A DNA stretch of 64,000 bases from CAWAVN01 sp963844315 (GTDB taxonomy: Bacteria > Planctomycetota > Planctomycetia > Planctomycetales > Planctomycetaceae). Numbering within the stretch: the stretch's first letter is position 1; every line of letters begins with the position of its first letter. Under the pieces are notes generated by a model. It did not search any database. It was not told the DNA's origin and saw only the letters and a program-made list of their open reading frames with translations. The position numbers and the translations under genes were made by a program. The stretch covers positions 62,001 to 126,000 of the forward strand of contig CAWJOC010000021.1 in the NCBI GenBank assembly GCA_963844315.1. Reading direction: 5' to 3'. This document shows, piece by piece, positions 1 through 9,268 of the stretch.

Positions 1-2588
1 TGCTATTGCCCGAAGCCAAACTGAAAGAGAACAACAAAGGCAAGATGCCGCCCAAGGTGTTTGTCGTCCCGGCTTCTCCTCAGAGCGTGGCGAACCTCGT
101 GAAATTGGGCGGAAACGTCATTGCCGAACCCACGCTGGTCACAACCGATGACCGCGTCGCGAGCTTCCTGAAGGGCGGTCGCGAGCGTCCCGGGCCAAAC
201 GATGATGGGACGATACCTCGTGGCGAGTTTCCCGCGAAACGTACCGAGCCAAACGTCTCGCACGTGGAGTGGCTGAGATTTGGGACGAGGCTGGAATTTC
301 ATCCCCGCATCCTGCCCGATGGAAAAATCTCGCTCAAGTTTCGCTTCGAGCAAGAGGGCCTCGACGAAGAATCGCCCAGAGACAAGTTCGCAACAGAGCT
401 CAGCGGAGCCGTTCTGACCTCCGGCTTCGTCAGCGAAGGCGTCGCCACGTTAAAGGAGGGTGAATCGGTGTTTGCGACCGTTCCCTTTGCCAAGTCCGTC
501 GCCAAGGAGAATGGCTCCCAGGTGTTCATAATGTTCTTCACGCCGGAGATCATGGAGGATCCGAACGTCCAACCGGCCTCAGCGACATTGCCGACCGAAG
601 CCCAGTCGGTTCCTGTCGTGGAGATCGAAACCAGGCCCGCGCGGGTTTCGAAATTGCAGGGCGACCGGCGGGCGGCTTTGGTCCTGGAAGTGTCCGAAAC
701 GGGTTATCTCGAATCCCCGGACAATATCCGCAGCGTGAAAGTGACCAGCGGACGCAAGGGCATCGCTGCCGTGACGGCGGAAGGCAACCAGCGACTGCTC
801 ATCCAAGGGAAACAGGTCGGTGATGTCATGCTTGTGGTCGCGGACACGAACGGCGAGCAGTACGAGGCCTTGGTCCAAGTCAAGCCCGCGACGGGCACCG
901 ATGCCGTCCAAGATACGCTCAACCGCCTGTTCCCAGATGCCCAGATCGAAGTGACCGCCATTAACGAAAGCCTGCTCCTTCGCGGCGTTCTCGCGAATGA
1001 AGGGGATCTGATAAAAATTACGGAAATCGCCGAGCAGTTTGCTCCCAAGGTCTTGAACCATCTTCAAGTCGCACCGGCTCAGGTCATTCCCAGCAAGCCG
1101 ACTACAACACCGCGTGCCCCCTCGATGGCTCTGCCCGCTCCGCTTCCGCCGCATCCTTCCAAGGAACGCACGGAGTTTGACGATTTGCGGGCCGATGTGA
1201 AAGCCCTACGGCAGGACGTGAAGCATATGATCGAGATCCTGGAACGCAAAGCCGCCGCGAAACCGAAGGCCAGCAGCAACCTCTTTCGAGTGGAACCCGA
1301 TCCCGCTCCCTTTTATCACCAGCCGAAGCCCACTGCTCCCATCGCACCGTATCCCCCATTGACTGCACCGACTCCGCTGCCGTCGGGAGCATCTTACGAA
1401 CCTGACACGCTTCCGAATCCCGCGTATCTTCCAACCCCCTTGCCAAGCTCCTCTCCTTACGGGCCACCTCAGCCTTCGGTGGAACTGCTTCCGAACCACA
1501 CCGGACCCAACCCGGCGAAGGCGTTGCCCAATCACGCCGGCCCCAATCCCGTTCTCCCCATACCCAAGAATCAAACTGGATGGTCTGAACCCTACTTGCC
1601 GACTCCGCCTTCCGTTCAAATGGAACCGCCGAAGGATCCGCTTCTAACGACATCGGCGGAAGCCACTGAGGACCGCGTCGAGACAAAGCCGTTGCTGGAC
1701 GATTTGGATCCCAGCGCTTTTGTGAGCGTGCGGACAGTGAAGCTTTCCGCGCCCGAGGATCTTGGCCATTCCGTCCCGATGAGTGTGGGGTCGGGCGTGG
1801 TGATCGAATCGGACTCGGGCCATTCCGTCATTCTCACGGGGGCCCATTTGCTTAAGGATTACGAACCCGGCAAAGACGTGCTCCAGGTCGGAGCCGCGTA
1901 TCAAATCGACGACGATGGAAAGGCCCGCCGATTGGCTGGCCCGTATCCCGCGACGATCATCCTCAAGGACGACCAGGCCGACATCGCCCTTTTGCGGGCA
2001 GAAGTGCCCGTCAAGTTAGGCACGATTTCCGTGTCCCGGCACGGCCTGCCGAAAATGCAAGAACGGGTGCGCTGCATTGGTTTTCCGAAAGACGGAGATC
2101 GCACTCCTCGATTCGTCAGCGCGAAAGTCGTGGAGATCAATCAATATCAAGGGCCGGATCATTTCGAATTCGCCGGTTTGATCCCCAATGGGTTCAGCGG
2201 AGCCGCCGTCTTGGATGAGTCGCGAAAGCTCATCGGAATCGCCACGGCGGTGGATCCGAAAGACAACCGCACCCTGTGCATCCCGGCGGCGGAAATCCGC
2301 AAAGTCTTCGCCAGATTTGAGGACTCAGCGGAAACGGTGACAACGCCGGGTTTGGATTTGGCGAAACGATATTTCGGATCGCAATCGTGGGCCGCCAGCG
2401 CGAACTTCATCCTCCATAGGAACGGGTGGTTTCTGTATTTTAACGAGTGGTCGTCGGATCACGGCAAGACCGTTCAATTCAAACCATTCGCGATGATCCG
2501 GATTCCCAAATCGGGAGTTGTCGACGAAAAGCGAGTTGGAATCATTTGCGACTCGGCCACGTTTCAGTTTGATGAAACATTCCTCTGA
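1..2588 (+). CDS. Secretin-like domain / trypsin-like serine protease fusion (5' partial)
   Basis: The frame is already open at the window edge, so the N-terminus is missing; the first in-frame start-like codon is TTG at 6 and the first ATG is at 45. Numbering from 6, residues 30-190 resemble the C-terminal core of a type II/III secretin: the segment EPTLVTTDDRVASFLKGG matches the conserved secretin strand, and residues near 180 read FFTPEIM. Residues 220-355 resemble the CpaC/RcpA pilus-secretin N-domain (EVSETGYLESPDNIRSV, then LFPDAQIEVTAINESLLLRG). A short coiled coil (about 390-415) and a Pro-rich linker (425-545) follow. A trypsin-like domain lies at about 570-770 with apparent triad H614 (TGAHLL), D659 (DIALLR) and S731 (GFSGAA). 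The protein is probably periplasmic or at the outer membrane. Domain families are recognised from motifs; the combined function is unknown. Confidence 0.75.
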   Translation, partial: LLPEAKLKENNKGKMPPKVFVVPASPQSVANLVKLGGNVIAEPTLVTTDDRVASFLKGGRERPGPNDDGTIPRGEFPAKRTEPNVSHVEWLRFGTRLEFHPRILPDGKISLKFRFEQEGLDEESPRDKFATELSGAVLTSGFVSEGVATLKEGESVFATVPFAKSVAKENGSQVFIMFFTPEIMEDPNVQPASATLPTEAQSVPVVEIETRPARVSKLQGDRRAALVLEVSETGYLESPDNIRSVKVTSGRKGIAAVTAEGNQRLLIQGKQVGDVMLVVADTNGEQYEALVQVKPATGTDAVQDTLNRLFPDAQIEVTAINESLLLRGVLANEGDLIKITEIAEQFAPKVLNHLQVAPAQVIPSKPTTTPRAPSMALPAPLPPHPSKERTEFDDLRADVKALRQDVKHMIEILERKAAAKPKASSNLFRVEPDPAPFYHQPKPTAPIAPYPPLTAPTPLPSGASYEPDTLPNPAYLPTPLPSSSPYGPPQPSVELLPNHTGPNPAKALPNHAGPNPVLPIPKNQTGWSEPYLPTPPSVQMEPPKDPLLTTSAEATEDRVETKPLLDDLDPSAFVSVRTVKLSAPEDLGHSVPMSVGSGVVIESDSGHSVILTGAHLLKDYEPGKDVLQVGAAYQIDDDGKARRLAGPYPATIILKDDQADIALLRAEVPVKLGTISVSRHGLPKMQERVRCIGFPKDGDRTPRFVSAKVVEINQYQGPDHFEFAGLIPNGFSGAAVLDESRKLIGIATAVDPKDNRTLCIPAAEIRKVFARFEDSAETVTTPGLDLAKRYFGSQSWAASANFILHRNGWFLYFNEWSSDHGKTVQFKPFAMIRIPKSGVVDEKRVGIICDSATFQFDETFL

Positions 2589-2998
2589 AAAGCCTGGCGC
2601 TTTCGAACCCAAGTCCGGCATCCTGGAAGGCGTGGTTCGCGGGACCAGTGACGCCGGTCTGAAAGTCCTCGGCGAAGACTTGGAGTACGGAAACTTCTCG
2701 CCTTAGGAATCGCACGACAATCGATTTCCGAAACCTACGGGTTCACAAAGAGCCGCGCACGACGTCAGCGGTCGTCGGCCGCTGACTTCGTGCGCGGCTC
2801 TTTTCACTCAAGGAAAGTAAGTGGCCCCACGGAAAACGGACAACGGACCGCTGACAACTCCCTATGAACAATCGCTCTTGACCTGTTTTGCCTATCCCGC
2901 TATCACACCCGATCTTTTGCCGAAAGGCGCGGACGAGGGAAGTCCGCCATGTTATATGCCCCGGAGATTTGTGGCTGGATAGGGAGGTCCGGATTCCG
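2589..2998. other. Intergenic region with hairpin repeat
   Basis: No supported gene. A short open frame (2518-2706) overlaps the protease end in another frame and is not convincing. The region holds a hairpin of the GCCGCGCACGAAG family (2747-2803) and leads to the ribosome-binding site GGGAGG about 12 bases before the next start. Confidence 0.6.
2747..2803. repeat. Hairpin repeat, GCCGCGCACGAAG family, copy 1
   Basis: Arms 2747-2771 and 2779-2803 are inverted copies of 25 bases with one mismatch, separated by 7 bases and ending in a T run. It can fold into a strong stem followed by TTTT, so it may act as a terminator. The same arm sequence recurs at 18164-18228 and 50784-50841. Confidence 0.85.
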
Positions 2999-5900
2999 AT
3001 GAAACAGGCGAGGATACCGATTCTCATTTTGTGCACAAGTGCCGCGATCATGGCGGGCTTTGTGTATTGGTTGCTCCGGCCCGCGGAAGATGGTCCCCAA
3101 TTCGCCGCCGCCCAAATCTTTCCCAGCGCAGAAGATCTCGCGCCTCCCCGGCGGACGGGAAATCCGCGCGGACAGGGCGTCCAGCAAGTCTCCGGCACTC
3201 GCCCCGAGGCTCCCACTCCGGGCGAAATCCAGCAAGCCACCAGCGAGCAACCCGTAGGTGAGTCGCTCGAGCAACCGGCGCATCAGGAACCCTTTCCGGT
3301 TCCGCCGGAACTTCAGGGCGTGAACCTTTTGAGCCAAACCAAGGAAGAGGCCCACGCGAAAAGCTGGGGCTGCGTGGAGTGCCATAAGGATTCGCACGAT
3401 CCGCACTTTTCCAAGGCGCTCAACATCGGCTGCACCGACTGCCACGGCGGGAACGCCAACTGCACCACGAGAAACGAAGCTCACGAACTGCCCCGCTTTC
3501 CCGATGCCTGGCCGACCGCCGCGAATCCCATTCGCAATTACACGATCTTGAATCACGAGCGGCCGGAGTTCATTCGCTTTATGAATCCGGGCGATTTGCG
3601 GGTGGCCCACATTAGCTGCGGCAACGCCGGCTGCCATCCCAAGGAAACCCTGCAAGTCAAAAAGAGCATGATGACCCACGGCTGCATGCTGTGGGGATCG
3701 GCCCTCTACAACAACGGATCCGTTCCCTACAAATGGCCGCGCTACGGCGAAAGCTACAGCATGCACGGCGTGCCGCAGCGATTGCAAACCGTGCCGCCGC
3801 CCACTCCCGATGAAATGAAATACAAAGGCATCTTGCCGTATCTCGATCCTTTGCCTCGGTATCAAAATTCCCAACCGGGCAACACGCTGCGGATCTTCGA
3901 GCGCGGCGGACGCTTCGTGATTGAAACCGGTATTCCCGAACGTTTGAACGACAACGGCAAGCCCAGGGAAAAACTGGGCAACCGGGGTTTCGGACCGAAT
4001 AACCGCACCGACCCGGTGCTCGTCAGCCTGAACAAAGCCCGCTTGTTCGACCCGACCTTGAACTTCATGGGCACGAACGACCACGCGGGCGATTACAGAA
4101 ACGGCGGCTGCACGGCGTGCCACGTCGTTTATGCCAACGACCGTTCGCCGATCCATTCGGGACCGTGGGCCAAATATGGCAACCGGGGACAAGCCGCCCC
4201 GCGCCGGATGAACTGGTCACCACGATTGATCCGACCATCCCCCGCGATGAGCCGGGCCATCCCATCGAGCACCGCTTCACCCGGGCCATCCCGACGAGCC
4301 AGTGCATGGTCTGCCACATGCACCCCGGAACCACTGTCATGAACAGCTACCTGGGCTACATGTGGTGGGACCTGGAAACCGACGGCGAGCACATGTATCC
4401 CAAACAGCAGCGTTACCCGACGGCGGAAGAATTCGTCCGGTCGCAAATGAACGACCCCAACGACATCACCGCCCGCGGGCTGTGGGGCGACCCCGAGTTT
4501 CTCTCGCGGGTGGCGGAACTCAATCCGTACTTGTCCAAGACGCAATTCGCGGATTTCCACGGGCACGGCTGGGTCTATCAAACCGTGTTCAAGAAGAACC
4601 GCGAAGGGCATTTGCTGGATCATAAAGGCCAAGTCATTGAGAACCCGACCAATGCCCAACTGCAAATGTCGGTGCTCATTCCGCAGTACGTCAAGCAGCT
4701 TTACCGGAACCGGGAAGAGAAATCTCCCGAGACGATGAAGAAGATGGAAGCGGAACTGGATAAGCTCAGAGACCACGTCCCCGTGCACATGCTGGACATC
4801 CATTTGGAAAAGGGCATGCACTGCGTGGACTGCCACTTCGTGCAAGACAACCACGGCAACACGAAGCTCTACGGCGAAGTGCGGGCCGCGGTGGAAATCC
4901 AATGCGTGGATTGCCACGGCGATGCCTACAAAAACGCTTTGGAGCTTGGCCAAGGTTCCCTGATGACTTCCGGTCCCGCCGCCGAGGAAAGACCGAATGG
5001 TCCCACGGGCCGAAACCTCTCCGCCATGCGGACGCCTTTCGGCCGACGCAGGTTTGAAGTCGTCGATGGCAAGATCATTCAGAACTCGATGGTCGAAAAG
5101 GGCATGAGTTGGGAAGTCACACAGGTGAAAAACACCATCAATCCCAGCCATCCCGATTACAACGCGCTCTCGGCCATCTCGAAGACCGTAAGGTTTGATG
5201 ATGCCAGCGAGCAAATGGTCTGGGGTCAGCTCCCGGCGGATAAGAACGAGTGCGCCCACGCCATCGGCAACATGAGCTGCATTGCGTGCCACTCCTCTTG
5301 GAATCCCAGTTGCTACGGCTGCCACTTGCCGCAGAAAGCCGACAAGAAATTGCCGGAACTGCACAACGAAGGCGACGTGGACCTGAACTACACCGCCTAC
5401 AACTGGCAGACCCTCCGCGATGAAGTCTACATGCTCGCCCGCGACGGCATTGTCACCGGGCAAAGGATCGGTCCCGTGCCGCTCGGCGTGCGCGATCCAC
5501 GTCGGTTCCTACAACAAGAACCGCGAGTCAATTTACTTCCAGCAGCAGACCATTTCCGGGGATGGCATGAGCGGCATCGCGTTCTCGACGAACGTGCCGC
5601 ACACCGTCCGGGGAAAAGGCGAAACCAAGATGTGCAGCGACTGCCACATCTCGCATCAGAACGACAACAACGCCATCATGGCGGAGCTCATGATGCAGGG
5701 CACGAACTACATGAACTGGATCGGCAAATACGCTTGGGTCGCTTCCGGCCATCATGGATTGTTCGCGGTCCAAGTCACCGAGCGGGACGAGCCGCAAGCC
5801 GTCATCGGCAGTTCGATGCACAAGATGGTTTACCCGGATTACTACAAGGAGCACGTGGAGCACGAGCACGAGTTGGAACACTTCCACGAGCATCCGGGCA

Positions 5901-7282
5901 ACGACATCGGCGAGAACATCTTCCATCCGTTCAAGAAGGTCGAGGTCTTGAATCTCCAGCACCGGGGCGAATTCCTGTACGCCGCCTGCGGCGAGATGGG
6001 CCTCAGAATCTTCGACATTGCCTTCACGGACCACAAAGGGTTCTCGGAACGGATTGTGACCGCGCCGGTCTCTCCGGTGGGACAGCGGCTGTTCGTCCGG
6101 AGCAAATTCGCCACCGACGTGGCCGCTCCCACGACAATTGCTCCCGACCCCACGCGGAAGCAGCACCCGGAGAACATGGAACAGCCCGTGGACATGCTCT
6201 ACGCCAACATCTACGTCACCGACAAGTATGAAGGCTTGATCGTGGTGGGCGTGGGAACGCTGCTCGACGGAAATCCGACCAACAACTTCGTGGATCGGGC
6301 CGTTACCTTCAATCCCAATGGTATTCTCTGCGGAGCGACCGCCATCGAGATCGTGGGCGAATACGCCTACATCTGCTGCGATGCGGGCTTGGTCGTGGTC
6401 GACCTGTCAGAACCCACGATGCCCAAGGTCAGTTGCGTGGTGGAAGGCATCCATCATCCCAAGAGCGTGGCCGTGCAGTTCCGTTACGGCTTCGTGTGCG
6501 ATTCCGAAGGACTCAAGATCCTCGATGCCACCGACCTCGCCGCGCCGAAAGTCGTGTCGAAAGTCGAAATCGAAGAAGCCCACAACGTCTATGTCGCCCG
6601 GACCTACGCTTACGTGGCCGGGGGACATCAAGGGCTGGTGATCGTGGATGTCAAGAACCCGCTGTGTCCGAAGATCGATCAGATCTATGATGCGGGCGGG
6701 TGCATCAACGATTTGCACGATGTGAAGCTCGGCATCACCTACACCACGCAGTTCGCGTACCTTGCGGACGGTCATAATGGCCTCAGGGTGGTGGAACTCA
6801 TCGGGACCGACACGCCGGGCTACCGGGGCTTTAGTCCTCGTCCCACGCCGAAATTGATCGCTTCGTTCAAGATTCCCAAAGGCGGCCATGCCCTCGCCCT
6901 CTCGGAAGGCGTCGACCGCGACCGGGCGGTGGATGAAGCGGGCAACCAGATCGGCGTCTTGGGCCGGGTGGGCGCACGGCCGCTAAACCTGGACGAGCAG
7001 CGCAAGCTCTACTGGCGGCCCAATGGTCAACTGTGGACGGTGTTCGATGGCCAGAGAAACTTCGGCATCGCCGACCTCAAAGAGCGGGAACAGGCTCTGC
7101 TCAATTCGCTCAAGAGCTTCTTCCCGGCCTATCAACCCCCCACGGGCAGCCCGAATGTGCCTTTGCCGGTGATCGAGCCGAAGCCCAACGTGCCGCCCAT
7201 CCCGGTTCCAAAACCTGGGAAGCCGGTGCCGATTCCCATTCCGCAATCAGCCCTCCCCACCATCACGCCCCGGATTGAATAA
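2999..7282 (+). CDS. Giant multihaem c-type cytochrome with LVIVD repeats (two frameshifts)
   Basis: A protein of about 1,427 residues assembled across two apparent shifts: one near 4190-4206 (a base missing in a C/G run) and one near 5470-5485. The start is ATG 2999, after GGGAGG. The N-terminus has a basic start and one hydrophobic segment (IPILILCTSAAIMAGFVYWLL), a signal anchor. Haem sites in order are CVECH, CTDCH, a CX4CH (CGNAGCH), CTACH, CMVCH, CVDCH twice, CIACH, CYGCH and CSDCH: ten in all. The C-terminal third carries about six LVIVD-type propeller repeats (GLFAVQV, GLRIFDI, GLVVVDL, GLKILDA, GLVIVDV, GLRVVEL) and ends in a Pro-rich tail. Probably an exported, membrane-tethered electron carrier. 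It converges on the cytochrome locus 7367-18007, which suggests a shared electron pathway; donor and acceptor are unknown. Confidence 0.85.
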
Positions 7283-7311
7283 CCGGACCCGATGGTGAAA
7301 GCCAAAGCATG

Positions 7312-7352
7312 AAAAACCCCCGCTTGGGAGAATATCTCAAGCGGGGGTTTTG
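7312..7352. terminator. Bidirectional rho-independent terminator
   Basis: An A-tract, CCCCCGCTTG, a short loop, CAAGCGGGGG and a T-tract form a stem with A and T tails on its two sides. It sits between two convergent cytochrome genes and can stop transcription in both directions. Confidence 0.85.
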
Positions 7353-7366
7353 TGTTTGAGAGGCGA

Positions 7367-9247
7367 TTATTCTGATGAGCCGACATTCTCCTTGTCAGTC
7401 AGTCCATGCAGGTCATTCACCAGTTTGCGGAACATTTCGGGATCGTAAGCCCCGATTTTCGGCAAGGCGAGGCTGGCCTGCCATTCCAAGACCGGGCGTT
7501 CCTCTTGACCCAGAGGTTCCGTAGTGGCGCGGCCTTTTCGCAGGTCCATCAACAGGTTGTTGCCAAACGCGGCGAGCGCCTTTTGTGTGGGATCGAGTTG
7601 CTGGTCCTCGGTGTACCAGCCGGGCACTTCTTCCAGTTTCTTGTCGGAATACAAAACGTCCGCATTGGGAGAAATGCTCTTGAAGTCTTCATAGATCACC
7701 CGGTATGCCCATACGATTTGCCGGGCGGAGTCGTAATCGAGCGTTTCCGTCCGTGCGATCCTGACGAGTTCATCGAGGAGTTTCGGTGCGTCGGTTTTCG
7801 GAAGTGAAGTGCCTTCCAGCTTGTGGGCGAGCGCGTTCAAACGGTTCGCCAATTCCCGGCCTTTCATTTGCACATCGGTCCGGTTTCCAAAGGGACCATC
7901 GACGAACACTTTTTGGACCGCATCGATTTCTTCGACCAAGCCATTCTCGTCGCCGCTGGCTTTCACGGCGAACTTGGCCAGGACGAACGGCCATTCATGG
8001 AGCGGGGGACGGCCCGGCACGCCGATCGGCGTCCGTTTGAGCCGCCAGCCTTCCTCCTGCAAATCGTGGTGGCAAGCGTAACAGGCAAACTGCGCCAGTT
8101 CCGGCCATTGCTCGGCTGAGCCGCCTCCCCAATGATCTCCTCCCACGGGAATCTTCACGCTGGCGTCGGAGAGATCTGCCGTCAGCTTCAACAATTCGCT
8201 GAGGTTCATGCACCCGCCGATCAAGAGGTCGCGGGTGTTGGGCAGAGCGTTCTCGTTCCATTCGCCCTTACGCCACTCTTTCGTGTTTTCCAGGAACTCT
8301 TCGCGAACTTTGGGAACCTTGTTCTGGAAATCCCGCCAGTGAGCAGGTTCTTGAGCGCTGAAGGTTTCCACTTCAAAGCCCGGAAGTGGAGGGTGTCCGG
8401 CGGCATACATTTCGTGAGTTACGACACGGCCTTCATGCACGTTGCCAACATGGCAGGAAAGGCACATGCGGGCGCGAGACACGGGCGAGCGGACATCGTA
8501 ATACCCGTAGGTTTCCGCCTTGACCTTGGGATCGAGGAACCGCCATTCCCGCTTGGAAATGTGCTTGGTTTCCCAACCCAGGACGTTGTCCGTTCCGCCC
8601 GCCGGGCCGTGGCAGCCTTCGCAACTTACGCCGCGATTGAGGGTTTCTTCCTTGACCATCTCTTCCGTGATCAGGCCGCTGTGATTTTCATCGACGTCCA
8701 ATTCCCAAAGCGGAACTCCGGAATGGCAGGCAATGCAGCGCAGATCGCGATGAATTTGGGATTTTCCGTTTTCATCCACAATCCCCAGCACTTTGGCCAT
8801 CTGCTGAGACCGGTCGTTGAGCAGCACGACGTACGAGCCGTAGTGCTTGTCGCGAGTCGCCCATGTCGCCGCTTCGTTCAAAAGACACCATCCATCATCC
8901 TGAGGACCGTCAGGCCGGTTGAAGCCCGGCAACTGGATGCTCGGACCCGACTTCGCGGCGTGGCAGCGAATGCAGCTATCCCCCACGCCCACGGACTGCC
9001 ATTTCTTCGCATTGGGATCCAAAGCCATCCCGCCCGGCACGTCCCACGCGGCCATGTCCATGTTCCCGCCCGCCGGTTTCGCTTCGGCTTGGGCGATACG
9101 GAGGATGGGCCGCAGGGAGGCTTCACTGGGCAACGCGGCGCTGGGAGGTTCTTGGGCGAAGCCCATCGAATAGATGCCGAACAGCGCGCTGGGCACGGCC
9201 AGTACGGCACCCATCAAACAGCGATTGACGAGGCGTCGTTTCGACAT
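7367..9247 (-). CDS. Pentahaem c-type cytochrome (cytochrome c554-like)
   Basis: A 626-residue exported protein: a basic N-terminus and hydrophobic segment end at GFA-Q, a plausible signal peptidase I site near residue 31. Five CXXCH sites are visible (CIRCH, CIACH, CEGCH, CLSCH, CYACH). The CEGCHGPAGG and CYACHHDLQ stretches match the multihaem cytochrome c554/c552 family. The C-terminal third has no haem motif. It is a clear paralogue of the upstream gene at 9269-10876 (shared SCEGCHGPA, PAHW and ACHHxLQ blocks) and starts 21 bases after it, so the two are co-transcribed. It is the last gene of the cytochrome locus. A periplasmic electron-transfer role is inferred; a catalytic role cannot be excluded. 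Confidence 0.88.
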   Translation of the reverse strand: MSKRRLVNRCLMGAVLAVPSALFGIYSMGFAQEPPSAALPSEASLRPILRIAQAEAKPAGGNMDMAAWDVPGGMALDPNAKKWQSVGVGDSCIRCHAAKSGPSIQLPGFNRPDGPQDDGWCLLNEAATWATRDKHYGSYVVLLNDRSQQMAKVLGIVDENGKSQIHRDLRCIACHSGVPLWELDVDENHSGLITEEMVKEETLNRGVSCEGCHGPAGGTDNVLGWETKHISKREWRFLDPKVKAETYGYYDVRSPVSRARMCLSCHVGNVHEGRVVTHEMYAAGHPPLPGFEVETFSAQEPAHWRDFQNKVPKVREEFLENTKEWRKGEWNENALPNTRDLLIGGCMNLSELLKLTADLSDASVKIPVGGDHWGGGSAEQWPELAQFACYACHHDLQEEGWRLKRTPIGVPGRPPLHEWPFVLAKFAVKASGDENGLVEEIDAVQKVFVDGPFGNRTDVQMKGRELANRLNALAHKLEGTSLPKTDAPKLLDELVRIARTETLDYDSARQIVWAYRVIYEDFKSISPNADVLYSDKKLEEVPGWYTEDQQLDPTQKALAAFGNNLLMDLRKGRATTEPLGQEERPVLEWQASLALPKIGAYDPEMFRKLVNDLHGLTDKENVGSSE

Positions 9248-9268
9248 GGACTTGAATCCTTTAAGGTT

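Noticed and set aside
2518..2706. Small ORF overlapping the protease end
   Set aside because: Different frame, begins inside the protease gene, no RBS and no recognisable product; at most it could be a shifted C-terminus.
2903..4192. 429-codon minus-strand frame opposite the giant cytochrome
   Set aside because: Antisense shadow caused by GC-rich codon use; sense strand carries haem motifs.
4190..5485. Programmed frameshifting in the giant cytochrome
   Set aside because: Similar breaks affect unrelated housekeeping genes, and no slippery heptamer plus pseudoknot is visible at the sites.
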